NCBI RefSeq assembly: GCF_013282805.1
Contig: NZ_CP054038.1
Location: 3,100,001 to 3,164,000, forward strand
From: Microbacterium hominis
GTDB lineage: Bacteria > Actinomycetota > Actinomycetes > Actinomycetales > Microbacteriaceae
DNA length: 64,000 nt
Direction of reading: 5' to 3'
In this document: positions 35,059-43,605 of the stretch, piece after piece
Layout: each line of letters opens with the position of its first letter
How positions within the stretch are numbered: the first letter of the stretch is position 1
Position numbers and translations under genes: made by a program
Notes under the pieces: model-generated
Seen by the model: the letters and a program-made list of their open reading frames with translations, nothing else
The model's database searches: none
What the model was told of the DNA's origin: nothing

Positions 35059-35820
35059 TCACTGATACAGCTCGGCCGAGCTCGCCGCCCTGGCACGCTC
35101 GGCGAGGGCGGCGTCGTGCCGCCACTGCGAGAGGTCGTCGATGGCGGCGCCCTCCTCGAGGGCGGCCACCGCTCTGCGCAGCGCCAATCGCGCGGGCGCC
35201 TCCCATCGGCGCGGGAGCACGAGCTCTCCGGCCGGGGTGGCCCGTGTCACCGTCGCGGCGATCCCGTCCGTCACCACGTCGACCCGCTCGGGAGCCACGG
35301 AGGTGGCTCGCAGACGCAGGATGCCGCGCGCGTCGAGCCGCTCCGAGCCGATCAGCACCGCACCACCGCCGTCGTAGGCGAGGTCCACGAGCGCAGAACG
35401 ATCGTCCCCGGCGGCCGCGTGCATCGCGAGGTCCGCCCCGGCGATGACGCGCGCCCAGCCGACGGCGTCCACCAGGGCCGCGCGCAGGCCGCCGCGCGGC
35501 GCCTGCAGCTGCACGGTCACGGCAGCCGGCCTACCGGAGGAAGCGGCATCCGCAGCCGCGTCGGCGCGCAGCCCCCGTCGGGAGAAGACGATCGGCGCCG
35601 CGCATCCGGCGAGCGCATCGAGGTCGCCGCTCGCGGAGTCCGGAGCGTCCACCACGACGGCGCGCGCGCCGGACGCCACCGCATGCAGGACGGTCCGCGC
35701 CCACCCCGCCGCGCCCCGGACCACGGCGATCGAGTCGGCGGCGTCGGAGAGCGCAGCCGTCGCGGGAAGTTCTGCGACGGCAGCCCGGTATTCGTCGAGG
35801 TCCGTGCGCACGCCGATCAT
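35059..35820 (-). CDS. Hypothetical protein next to a sugar dehydrogenase
   Basis: 253 residues. I do not recognise the family. The first 90 residues (SIAVVRGAAGWARTVLHAVASGARAVVVDAPDSA) resemble the cofactor-binding part of Gfo/Idh/MocA proteins with the glycine motif worn away. The rest is beta-rich, like their C-terminal domain, and ends in an LSQWRHDAALAERARAAS helix. It overlaps the true Gfo/Idh/MocA gene by 4 bases, so it may be a degenerate or partner subunit. Confidence 0.65.
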   Translation of the reverse strand: MIGVRTDLDEYRAAVAELPATAALSDAADSIAVVRGAAGWARTVLHAVASGARAVVVDAPDSASGDLDALAGCAAPIVFSRRGLRADAAADAASSGRPAAVTVQLQAPRGGLRAALVDAVGWARVIAGADLAMHAAAGDDRSALVDLAYDGGGAVLIGSERLDARGILRLRATSVAPERVDVVTDGIAATVTRATPAGELVLPRRWEAPARLALRRAVAALEEGAAIDDLSQWRHDAALAERARAASSAELYQ

Positions 35821-36851
35821 GCGGACGCCCCGGCGAGGATCGCGGCTGCGGCGTCGTCCGCGATGTCGATGGCGAAGTGGGCGTCCGCGCGGAGGTCCTC
35901 GTGGTCGACGGGCGCCTGCCCGTCGATCGCGGATGCCAGCGCCCGCCACTCGGCGAGGTAGCCGTCCTCCGGGTGTGCGGCATAGACGGTCTCCCGGGTG
36001 CCGTCCCCGTAGGCGCGCACCCGCGCGCTGCCGCCATGGACGAACGACGGCGGGAAGTCGATCTCGAACTGGTCGGTGGTCGTCCCCACGGTCATGCGCC
36101 ATTGCGCCTCCGCCCCGGCTGGGAGCAGCGCCGCCGTCAGCTGCACCAGCACCTCGCCCGCGCGCAGCCCGATCGCGCATCCGATCGGCGCAGGGACGAG
36201 GCGCGCGAAGACCACCTCGGGCTCATGCGGTGCGAGGTCGCGCACGAGAGGCAGATCGTGGATCAGCAGGCCGAGCACGAGCTGGCGCATGATGCCTGCG
36301 CGGACGTGGCGATCGGTCAGATCGCGGGCCGGTCGGGAAGCGGCGATCGGCGCGGGCTCCGTGACGAGCTCGTGGTAGCGGATGTTGGGCGGCAGGGCCG
36401 CGGTGACGGAGACGGTTCGGATGCGACCGCCCGCGGCGACGTGGTGCCTGGCGCTGCCCCACGCGGGATCGAAGAGGTGGTTCGTGCCCACGACGAGGGC
36501 GACGCCGGCGGCCTGTGCGGCATCCACGACGGCGTCGGTCTCGGCGTGCGTGAGCGCGAGGGGCTTCTCGCACAGGATCGCCCGCTTGCCGGCCGCGATG
36601 GCCGACAGCACCTGCTCGGCATGCCGGTGCGGAGGGCTGGCGACGACGACGACCTCGACACCGGGATCGGCCAGCAGGTCGTCGACGCCATGGGACCACG
36701 CGGCGCCGGCGCGCTGAGCGAGGGCCCGCGCGCGGCCGCTGCCCGCATCACTGACGTGCACGACGTCGAAGCGCCGGCCCAGGCGCGCCACCGTGGGCAT
36801 GTGCAGAGCTGCCACACCTGGACCCGCCCCGATGATCCCGACTCCTGTCAC
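35817..36851 (-). CDS. Gfo/Idh/MocA family oxidoreductase
   Basis: 344 residues. The NAD(P) motif is GVGIIGAGPGVAALHMP, with VASPPHRHAEQVLSAIAAGKRAILCEKPLALTHAE holding the EKP lysine typical of the family. Such enzymes oxidise or reduce sugar hydroxyls, often at C1 or C3. The start is GTG 36851 because GAGGAGG lies 5 bases upstream; a GTG at 36875 has none. It heads the minus-strand genes and is divergent from the ROK regulator. Confidence 0.9.
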   Translation of the reverse strand: MTGVGIIGAGPGVAALHMPTVARLGRRFDVVHVSDAGSGRARALAQRAGAAWSHGVDDLLADPGVEVVVVASPPHRHAEQVLSAIAAGKRAILCEKPLALTHAETDAVVDAAQAAGVALVVGTNHLFDPAWGSARHHVAAGGRIRTVSVTAALPPNIRYHELVTEPAPIAASRPARDLTDRHVRAGIMRQLVLGLLIHDLPLVRDLAPHEPEVVFARLVPAPIGCAIGLRAGEVLVQLTAALLPAGAEAQWRMTVGTTTDQFEIDFPPSFVHGGSARVRAYGDGTRETVYAAHPEDGYLAEWRALASAIDGQAPVDHEDLRADAHFAIDIADDAAAAILAGASA

Positions 36852-36917
36852 CACAGCCTCCTCGCCGACACTCACGAGGTTACGTGGGAAGCTCACTAAA
36901 GTTGCCTCGGTTGTGGC

Positions 36918-36930
36918 GATAGTACGTATC
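36918..36930. promoter_or_regulatory. Possible operator in the ROK divergent region
   Basis: GATAGTACGTATC has inverted arms GATA and TATC; the GCGATAGT part is repeated directly at 36938. It lies in the 105-base gap between the divergent Gfo/Idh/MocA and ROK genes. Only the symmetry and position support it. Confidence 0.35.
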
Positions 36931-36956
36931 AATGTGCGCGATAGTGTGCCTATGTT

Positions 36957-38228
36957 GTGTCAGAATCAACCATGGCCAGCGAGTCAACCCTGCGATTCGG
37001 CGCACAGACCGACGAAGTCACGAGTCTCCTTCGCATCGTCAACATGGTGCGGACAGGCGAGGCGTCGACGCGTCCCGAGATCGGACGCTTGACCGGCCTC
37101 GGCCGGGGGGTGGTGACGCAGCGGGTCGACCAGGCGATCGCCATGGGGTTCCTGGAGGACGGCGAGTTCGGCCCCTCCTCGGGCGGACGCGCTCCCCGCA
37201 CGCTGCGGTTCCGCTCGAACGCCGGCCGCATCGTCGTCGCCGCTCTCGGCGCCCTGCACTTCCACATCGGCATCGCCCATCTCGACGGCGACGTCGTGGA
37301 CCAGAAGCATCAGCAGTGGGACATCGCCCGCGGCCCCGCAGACACGCTCGACGAAGTCCTCGCGGCCGTCGACGAGCTGCTCGACCGCACCGGCGATGCC
37401 CCCGTCTGGGCGGTCGCCGTCGGCGTCCCCGGTCCGGTGGATTTCACCACGGGCCGCCCCGTGGCTCCGCCCATCATGCCGGGCTGGAACGGCTTCGACG
37501 TGCGACGTCGCTTCGAGCAGCATCTGAATGCACCGACCTGGGTCGACAACGATGTGAATCTTCTGGCGCTCGGCGAGCGCGCACGTCGCGGCGCGCACGA
37601 CACGAACCTCATCTTCTGCAAGATCGGGTCGGGCATCGGGGCCGGACTCCTCTCGCAGGGCCACCTCCACCGGGGTACCAACGGTGCCGCGGGCGACATC
37701 GGCCACGTGCGCGTGCGCGACTCCAACGCCGCCTGCCGCTGCGGCAAGGTCGGATGCCTCGAGGCAGTCGCCGGCGGCTGGGCAATGGTCCGTGATGCCG
37801 AGCAGCGGGTCGCCGACGGCGCCTCGGGCCGTCTCGCACTCGAGGAGCAACCGCTCTCGCCGGAGATCATCGCGAAGCACGCCGAGCACGGCGACGCACT
37901 CTCGATCGCGCTGGTGCAGGAGTCCGCGCATGTCGTGGGTGAGGCGATCGCGACGCTCGTCAACGTCTTCAACCCGGGCGTGATCGTGATCGGCGGCGCC
38001 GTCGCATCGGCGGGCGAGATCTACCTGGCCGAGGTGAGGCAGCGCGTGTACGAGCTGTCCCTTCCGCTCGCGACGCGCGACCTCACGATCGCGCAGTCGC
38101 ACAACGACCCGGCGGAACCGGTCCGCGGCGGGGCGGAGCTGGCGCGGGAGCAGCTGTTCGAGGTCACTTTCCCCCGCTGGTTCGCCGACGGGCGTCCGAC
38201 GATCGACGCCGTGCGCGGAGCATCCTGA
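36957..38228 (+). CDS. ROK family transcriptional regulator (NagC/XylR-like)
   Basis: 423 residues. An N-terminal helix-turn-helix (about 20-70, TRPEIGRLTGLGRGVVTQRVDQAIAMGFL) precedes a ROK sugar-binding domain with VGVPGPVDF, the WVDNDVN region and GAAGDIGHVRV. The zinc motif CRCGKVGCLE (C260, C262, C267) is intact. It should repress until a sugar ligand binds. GTG 36957 or ATG 36972 may be the start. Placed between two catabolic groups, it is the best candidate for control of both. Confidence 0.92.
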   Translation: MSESTMASESTLRFGAQTDEVTSLLRIVNMVRTGEASTRPEIGRLTGLGRGVVTQRVDQAIAMGFLEDGEFGPSSGGRAPRTLRFRSNAGRIVVAALGALHFHIGIAHLDGDVVDQKHQQWDIARGPADTLDEVLAAVDELLDRTGDAPVWAVAVGVPGPVDFTTGRPVAPPIMPGWNGFDVRRRFEQHLNAPTWVDNDVNLLALGERARRGAHDTNLIFCKIGSGIGAGLLSQGHLHRGTNGAAGDIGHVRVRDSNAACRCGKVGCLEAVAGGWAMVRDAEQRVADGASGRLALEEQPLSPEIIAKHAEHGDALSIALVQESAHVVGEAIATLVNVFNPGVIVIGGAVASAGEIYLAEVRQRVYELSLPLATRDLTIAQSHNDPAEPVRGGAELAREQLFEVTFPRWFADGRPTIDAVRGAS

Positions 38229-38234
38229 CACTTC

Positions 38235-38263
38235 TTCCTTAAAGCGACATAAGCAGGTAGATT
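38235..38263 (+). promoter_or_regulatory. Promoter of the fused deglycosidase-like gene
   Basis: TTCCTT (38235-38240) and TAGATT (38258-38263) are 17 bases apart. The spacer contains GACATAAG (38245-38252). The start codon ATG lies 8 bases after the -10 box, so the message is leaderless or nearly so. Confidence 0.6.
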
Positions 38264-38271
38264 CCTGTCTT

Positions 38272-39657
38272 ATGACGAATTCGACCCTGCGCGACGACGC
38301 GCTGAGGATCACCGACGACGGCTTCGAGTTGCGGGTCGGCCTGCCGTGGATCCGCTCACTGCCCATCGAGAGCCTGCGCGACGTGTCCCTCCGGATCGAT
38401 GGCGAGAGCGTCGACGTGCACGTCGATGCCGCTGACGCGTCGTGGTGGCACGTGCAGGACCGCATCGCGCTGCACAGCGACGAGGCCATCCGCCCCGGCC
38501 CGCACGAAGTGACGGTGTCGTTCGCGCTCGCGATCCCCTACCTTCCGGCGGGACCGGACGGCCCGCTCGTCCTCCCGTTCCGGGACGCGCGTCGCCTCGT
38601 CGCGCGAGCCGGCGACGCACCCCCGGCCACACCGGCGCGCGCCGCCGATCGAGAGGAGCCCGCGTTCGCTCCCGCGGCAGGGCTCGCTCCGGGATGGACG
38701 CTCGCCGCCTCGGCGTTCAACTGGACACCCGAGGTGGCCCGCGCCGATCGCTCGGCGGCGGAGATCGCTGTCGATGTGGTCGCCGGCGGTACGGCCGACA
38801 CCATCGAGATCGAGGCCGGGCAGGTGTGTCGCGAGTTCCCCACCCCGGGAGATCGGGAGATCGACGACCTCCGCGATGCGCTCGCCTCGCACGGCGGACG
38901 CGCCTCGATCGTGGGGGCGAGCATCGACGACTGGACCCCCGACGGGCGGCGGCGCACCGACGACGAGCGTCTCGCGTTCCTCGTGCCCCAGCTGGAGGCG
39001 GCCGCGCGCCTGGGTGCCGTCGGCGCGCGGGTCCCGCTCGGGCAGGCGGGACCGGCCCTGCTGCACCGGCTCCTCCCGATCCTCCACGACCTCGACATCA
39101 CCCTCTTCGAAGAGGCCCAGGGACACCAGACGCCGGATGCCGCGGCATCCGGTTTCGCCGACATCGCCGAGCTGGATGATCCGCGCATCCGCGTGCTGAT
39201 CGACATCAGCATGCTCATGCCCGCACTGCCGGTCACCTACCTGGAGCGCCTGCGGGCGCACGGACTGCCCGAGGACTTCGTCCGCCTGCTCGAGACGCAG
39301 TGGCGCGATCCGTCGACCCAGGGCGCCGTCGTCGAGCTGCTGCGCTCGGGCGCCGTGCCCGGTTCCGCGCACACGCTCTTCATGGACATGCTGGTGCGGT
39401 TCGGACGATCGGAGGCCGCAGACCTGCGTGGCGTGCTGCCGCTGGTGAGCGGCATCCATCTGAAGTTCTGGGACCTGGACGACGAGGACGGACGCGTGTC
39501 GACGCCGATCCGCCGCGTCGGCGAGGAGCTTCGCGCCGCGGGCTTCACCGGGACGCTCTGCAGCGAATGGGGCGGCCACGAGTGGCTCGATGAGCACCCG
39601 ACCGAGATGACGCGTGCCCACCTCGCCCTCGCGCGCGGGGAGCTCGCGGCATCCTGA
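38272..39657 (+). CDS. Fusion of a C-deglycosidase beta-like domain and an alpha-like TIM barrel
   Basis: 461 residues. Residues 1-110 resemble the small CarC-like proteins at 44784 and 48157: FELRVGLPWIRSL matches their LPWYRSL motif, followed by the same IDG turn and a final IPYL strand. Residues 135-455 resemble CarB-like barrels: E281, D311 (LIDIS), H396 (IHLKFWDLD) and E432 (CSEWGGHEW) line up with the metal ligands. The histidine two after the first ligand in CarB-like proteins is Q283 here. It is probably a single-chain relative of the two-subunit enzyme that splits 3-keto C- or O-glycosides; activity is unproven. Confidence 0.8.
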   Translation: MTNSTLRDDALRITDDGFELRVGLPWIRSLPIESLRDVSLRIDGESVDVHVDAADASWWHVQDRIALHSDEAIRPGPHEVTVSFALAIPYLPAGPDGPLVLPFRDARRLVARAGDAPPATPARAADREEPAFAPAAGLAPGWTLAASAFNWTPEVARADRSAAEIAVDVVAGGTADTIEIEAGQVCREFPTPGDREIDDLRDALASHGGRASIVGASIDDWTPDGRRRTDDERLAFLVPQLEAAARLGAVGARVPLGQAGPALLHRLLPILHDLDITLFEEAQGHQTPDAAASGFADIAELDDPRIRVLIDISMLMPALPVTYLERLRAHGLPEDFVRLLETQWRDPSTQGAVVELLRSGAVPGSAHTLFMDMLVRFGRSEAADLRGVLPLVSGIHLKFWDLDDEDGRVSTPIRRVGEELRAAGFTGTLCSEWGGHEWLDEHPTEMTRAHLALARGELAAS

Positions 39658-39660
39658 CGC

Positions 39661-39701
39661 GATGATGCCCGGCCCCCGATCACGGGGAGCCGGGCATCAT
39701 C
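39661..39701. terminator. Bidirectional terminator
   Basis: Perfect 13-base arms GATGATGCCCGGC (39661-39673) and GCCGGGCATCATC (39689-39701) enclose a second CCCC/GGGG stem. It separates the convergent ends of the fusion gene (+) and the thuA-like gene (-). Confidence 0.88.
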
Positions 39702-39711
39702 TCGCGCAGGC

Positions 39712-40581
39712 TCAGCCCTGGCCGTTGTAGTACGGCCAGGGCAGGAACCGCCGCTCGCCCCGACGGTCGGGTCCGTCGAGGGAGACCTCGCCCGTGGCCG
39801 CCCATTCGACTCCACGCGGGAACATGCGGATGAACTCGATCCGGCGGAACGTGTCGATGTCGTGCCCGATGGTGATCGTGAACGACCGGCCCGCTCCGTA
39901 CTCGTTGATCCACGCGATGGGCTGGTCGGTGTTCATGCCCGGCAGCGCCGCGATGCCCTCGGGCGGGATCGCCACGGGATAGTGCGACATCGGCCACATC
40001 GGCGCCTTCTCGTACGACTCGAGATCGTCGAACGTCGTCAGCAGCACCCGCGCACCGTCGAGGATCTCGACGCCGGTGAGGATGTCGTCGCCCGTCACGG
40101 TCCACCGCGCGCTGATGCCGTCGGTGATGGGATGCCGCGGCTCGACCGTGTCGAGCTGCGCCTCACCCCACGGCCGCGGCCGCAGGCCGCCCGCGACGGT
40201 GAGCCGCGAGCCCCGCATGACGTTGTATTCGTCGGGGTAGCCCCAGTCGTCCTCCTGCGCGGCCGAGCCGTGGAACCACACGATGCCCTTGCCGTCGTCG
40301 TGCACGAACTTCAGGAGCGCGGCATCCGTCTCGGCGCCGAACCCGACGGCCTTCTCGTGGTAGCCGTCGCGGCCCTCGAAGACGACGATCACGACGTCGT
40401 ACTTGTCGATGATCTCCACCCCGAGGCCGCGCGGATCCTCGACGACGCGCACGCGGAAGCGTCCGGTGTCCTCGAGCAGCGTGGTCAGCCAGGTGTTGTG
40501 CTGGCGGAAGCTGCGGAACTCGTTGTCGTGCTCGCGGGTCATGTGGCCCGACAGGATGAGGACGTTCAGCACGTCCGTCAT
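39712..40581 (-). CDS. ThuA-like protein
   Basis: 289 residues of the ThuA (glutamine amidotransferase-like) fold. NVLILSGHMTREHDNEFRSFR is the first strand and loop, KYDVVIVVFEGRDGY the second, and GKGIVWFHGSAAQEDDWGYP the family core; WINEYGAGRSFTITIGHD ends it. ThuA of rhizobia works with ThuB in trehalose and disaccharide use through 3-keto sugars. Here it is the last gene of the deglycosidase operon, overlapping the isomerase before it by one base, so a step on a 3-keto sugar is likely. Confidence 0.9.
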   Translation of the reverse strand: MTDVLNVLILSGHMTREHDNEFRSFRQHNTWLTTLLEDTGRFRVRVVEDPRGLGVEIIDKYDVVIVVFEGRDGYHEKAVGFGAETDAALLKFVHDDGKGIVWFHGSAAQEDDWGYPDEYNVMRGSRLTVAGGLRPRPWGEAQLDTVEPRHPITDGISARWTVTGDDILTGVEILDGARVLLTTFDDLESYEKAPMWPMSHYPVAIPPEGIAALPGMNTDQPIAWINEYGAGRSFTITIGHDIDTFRRIEFIRMFPRGVEWAATGEVSLDGPDRRGERRFLPWPYYNGQG

Positions 40582-41567
40582 CACGCCGCCCTTCCACCCT
40601 CCACGATCGGCCGCAGCACCCGCTGCACGTACCAGCCGCTCACCATGGCACTCTCGGCGGGGTGCGGACTCTGGTCGGATTCGACCACGATCCACCCCGT
40701 GTAGCCCGACGCGGCGACCGCGTCGGCGAACGCCTCGAAGTCCACCAGTCCGCCCTCATCGCTGGGTTCGAAGAACCACCGCTCGATCTGGCGGGCTCCG
40801 CCTTCGGTGCGGACGAACTGCTCCGCGTGCGGGGTGAGCGCCTCGGCCTCGTCGACGACGTGACGTGCGTTCTTGAGCTGGATGTGCCGCACGCGGTCGG
40901 CGTGCGCGCGGAAGAAGGCGACGGGGTCGATCCCGGCGACCGCGAGCTCGGCGGTGTCCACCGCGAGGCCCACGAACTCCGGATCGGTGGCTGCCAGCAG
41001 GCGATCGATGCCGTCGGCGAGCCGCAGCGCCGAGAGGAAGTCGACGTGCAGCGCCAGGCGCACGTCATCCTCGGCGATCCGCCGACCCACCTCGTCCCAC
41101 AGGCGCGCCAACGTCGCGATCTGCTCGTCGCTCAGGGCGCCGGTCTGCCAGGCAGAGCCGGCAGCGCGGACCACGAGCACCTCTCCGCCGAGCCGCTGCA
41201 GCGCGTCGGCGAACCACAGCGCGGTGGCGACGATCCGCTCGCGGGCGTCGGGGTCCAGCGGATCCGGCCCGCGCCCCATCTCCACATCGAAGCCGACCGA
41301 GGGGTCGTAGACGTAGCTGCTGACCGCCTCCAGAGCGCAGTCCCCCAGGAACGACCGCAGACCGTCGAGCGAGCCATACAGGTGGGTGATCTCATCGGGG
41401 CTTCCGAACGGCTCCCACGGCCCGAAGCTCACGGCCGTCAGCTCGACACCGCTGAAACCGCTGATCGAGATGGTCTTGAAGGCCCGTTCGTGGTCGCGCT
41501 TGCGCACGAACGCGTCGATGTTCGTGTCCCACTGATTGAGGGCGTACCCCCATCGGATGCCGGTCAC
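40581..41567 (-). CDS. Sugar phosphate isomerase/epimerase family protein
   Basis: 328 residues, TIM barrel of the xylose-isomerase-like family. Candidate metal-site segments are LALHVDFLS, GLAVDTAEL, HIQLKNAR and WIVVESDQ. The start GTG 41567 has AGGAGG 7 bases upstream and overlaps the previous gene. It probably isomerises or epimerises the keto-sugar released in this pathway; the substrate is unknown. Confidence 0.88.
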   Translation of the reverse strand: MTGIRWGYALNQWDTNIDAFVRKRDHERAFKTISISGFSGVELTAVSFGPWEPFGSPDEITHLYGSLDGLRSFLGDCALEAVSSYVYDPSVGFDVEMGRGPDPLDPDARERIVATALWFADALQRLGGEVLVVRAAGSAWQTGALSDEQIATLARLWDEVGRRIAEDDVRLALHVDFLSALRLADGIDRLLAATDPEFVGLAVDTAELAVAGIDPVAFFRAHADRVRHIQLKNARHVVDEAEALTPHAEQFVRTEGGARQIERWFFEPSDEGGLVDFEAFADAVAASGYTGWIVVESDQSPHPAESAMVSGWYVQRVLRPIVEGGRAA

Positions 41568-42538
41568 TCCGCGCCCTCCTGGTAGATGCCGTCGAGCACG
41601 TTCTTCGCGTACCAGCGCGCGATCGCGGTGCTCTCGGCGTAGTCACCGCCCAGCTTGTCGGCCTTGTCGTGCTCGACGCTGATCCAGCCGGAGTATCCGT
41701 GATCGCGCACGGAGCGCATCATCGCCTCGAAGTCCACGAGACCCTCGGCCGTGCCCATCTCGTAGAACCACTTCTCGGTGGTGACGGCCGAGAGCTCGGC
41801 ATCCGGCCAGAGACGGTAGTCCTCGTTCACGTCCTGGGTGCGCGTGTCCTTGAAGTGGAACCCCGTCACCCGTTTGTGGTGCGCCTCGTACACGTCGACC
41901 GGATCGACATCCGCGATGCAGTGCTGGGCGGTGTCGACGAAGAACTTCACGAATGCCGGGTCGGCATAGTCGTAGAACGTGTCGATCTGCGCGCGGGTGC
42001 GGATGCCGCCGTAGAACTCGTGGTGGCAGGTCAGGTTCACGCCGTACTGCTGCGTGATCTCGCCGACCTTGCCCCACACCTCGGCGGCGTGCTTGAGCCC
42101 GTCGTCGCTGACTCCGACCTCGTCGAAGAAGCGTGAACCCGGCATCACGATGATGTTGTCGAGCTGGATGCCGGACCACCGGTCCATCGTGACCTTGAAG
42201 TCCTCGAGGATCGTGTCATGCGTCGCCGGGACCTCGGGGGCATAGCGCTCGGGGCTGTAGTACACGCCGTGGAACGTGTTCACGATGCGCTCGAGGCCCT
42301 GCTCCTGGACGAACTCCTGGTAGTTCGCGACGGAGCCGTACTGCTCGAGGATCTGCCAGTACCGGAAGTCGAACGTGTCGATCGCGTCGAATCCGACGGC
42401 CGCGACCTGCCTCAGGAATCGGGTCATCGCGCGGCGCGACTGCCACTGATCGATGGGACCGGCGGGCCCCTGGCTGCGCCAGTGGTCCATGTAGCTCCAC
42501 TTGACCCTCGGGGGGCCCGTCGGCGTGGACGACGTCAT
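41564..42538 (-). CDS. Sugar phosphate isomerase/epimerase family protein
   Basis: 324 residues, TIM barrel. Metal-site candidates are LTCHHEFYGG, KFFVDTAQH, GFHFKDTR and WISVEHDKAD. It starts with a polar MTSSTPTGPPRVKWSYMDHW segment. Sequence distance from its neighbour at 40581 suggests a different substrate rather than a recent copy. It lies in the middle of the deglycosidase operon on the minus strand. Confidence 0.88.
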   Translation of the reverse strand: MTSSTPTGPPRVKWSYMDHWRSQGPAGPIDQWQSRRAMTRFLRQVAAVGFDAIDTFDFRYWQILEQYGSVANYQEFVQEQGLERIVNTFHGVYYSPERYAPEVPATHDTILEDFKVTMDRWSGIQLDNIIVMPGSRFFDEVGVSDDGLKHAAEVWGKVGEITQQYGVNLTCHHEFYGGIRTRAQIDTFYDYADPAFVKFFVDTAQHCIADVDPVDVYEAHHKRVTGFHFKDTRTQDVNEDYRLWPDAELSAVTTEKWFYEMGTAEGLVDFEAMMRSVRDHGYSGWISVEHDKADKLGGDYAESTAIARWYAKNVLDGIYQEGAE

Positions 42539-42583
42539 CGTGTAGCTGCTTTCTTGCGTGTCGGATGTGTAGGTGCGGGATCG

Positions 42584-43585
42584 CTACCTGGTCGAGAACG
42601 CGGCGTCGAAGGCGGCGTGAGGGGGCATGATCTCGGCGAGGTCGCGCACGAAGGCGATGGCCTGCTCGGCACCGACGAGGCGGTCCATGCCGGCGTCCTC
42701 CCATTCGACGCTCGTCGGGCCGTCGTAGCCGATGGCGTTGAGCGCACGGAACAGCGGATTCCACTGCACGGCGCCGTGGCCGGTCGAGACGAACGTCCAC
42801 CCGCGCCGAGGGTTCGCCCACGGAAGGTGCGACCCGAGCACGCCGTTTCGGCCGTCGAGGTTCGTGACGGACTCCTTCACGTGCACGTGGAAGATGTGCT
42901 CGGCGTAGTCGAGGACGAACGCGACCGGGTCGAGCTGCTGCCAGATGAAGTGCGACGGGTCGAAGTTGAACCCGAACACTCCCGGGCGGCCGATCGCCTC
43001 GAGCGTCGCCTTCGACGTCCAGTAGTCGTAGGCGATCTCCGACGGGTGCACTTCGAGCGCGAACCGCACGCCGGCCTCCTCGAACACGTCGAGGATCGGG
43101 GTGAACCGGTCGGCGAAGTCCTGGTAGCCGGCTGCGATCATCTCGTCGGAGGCAGGCGGGAACAGCGCCACGTACTTCCAGATCGACGACCCGGTGAAGC
43201 CGGTGACCGTCTTCACCCCGAGCGCAGCGGCGAAGCGCGCCGTCATCTTCAGCTCCTCGGCCGCGCGCTGCCGCACGCCCTCCGGGTCGCCGTCGCCCCA
43301 CACGCGGTCGTTCAGGATGTCGCGGTGGCGCTGATCGATCGGGTCGTCGCACACGGCTTGACCGGCGAGGTGGTTCGAGATCGTCCACACCTTCAGACCG
43401 TTGCGCTCGAGGATGTCGAGGCGCGACTGGACGTAGGCGGCGTCATCCCACCGCGACACGTCGATGTGGTCGCCCCAGCAGGCGATCTCGAGGCCGTCAT
43501 AGCCCCACTCGCCGGCGAGGCGGGCGACCTCCTCGAACGGCAGGTCGGCCCACTGGCCGGTGAACAGCGTGATCGGTCGAACCAT
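42584..43585 (-). CDS. Sugar phosphate isomerase/epimerase family protein
   Basis: 333 residues, TIM barrel. Typical motifs are [17 protein letters not shown] near the start, [33 protein letters not shown] and [12 protein letters not shown]. This type of protein is often next to Gfo/Idh/MocA genes in sugar-use clusters, as here. GGAGG precedes the ATG by 5 bases. The substrate is unknown. Confidence 0.9.
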   Translation of the reverse strand: MVRPITLFTGQWADLPFEEVARLAGEWGYDGLEIACWGDHIDVSRWDDAAYVQSRLDILERNGLKVWTISNHLAGQAVCDDPIDQRHRDILNDRVWGDGDPEGVRQRAAEELKMTARFAAALGVKTVTGFTGSSIWKYVALFPPASDEMIAAGYQDFADRFTPILDVFEEAGVRFALEVHPSEIAYDYWTSKATLEAIGRPGVFGFNFDPSHFIWQQLDPVAFVLDYAEHIFHVHVKESVTNLDGRNGVLGSHLPWANPRRGWTFVSTGHGAVQWNPLFRALNAIGYDGPTSVEWEDAGMDRLVGAEQAIAFVRDLAEIMPPHAAFDAAFSTR

Positions 43586-43605
43586 GGCTTCCTCCGTGGA
43601 TCGTG

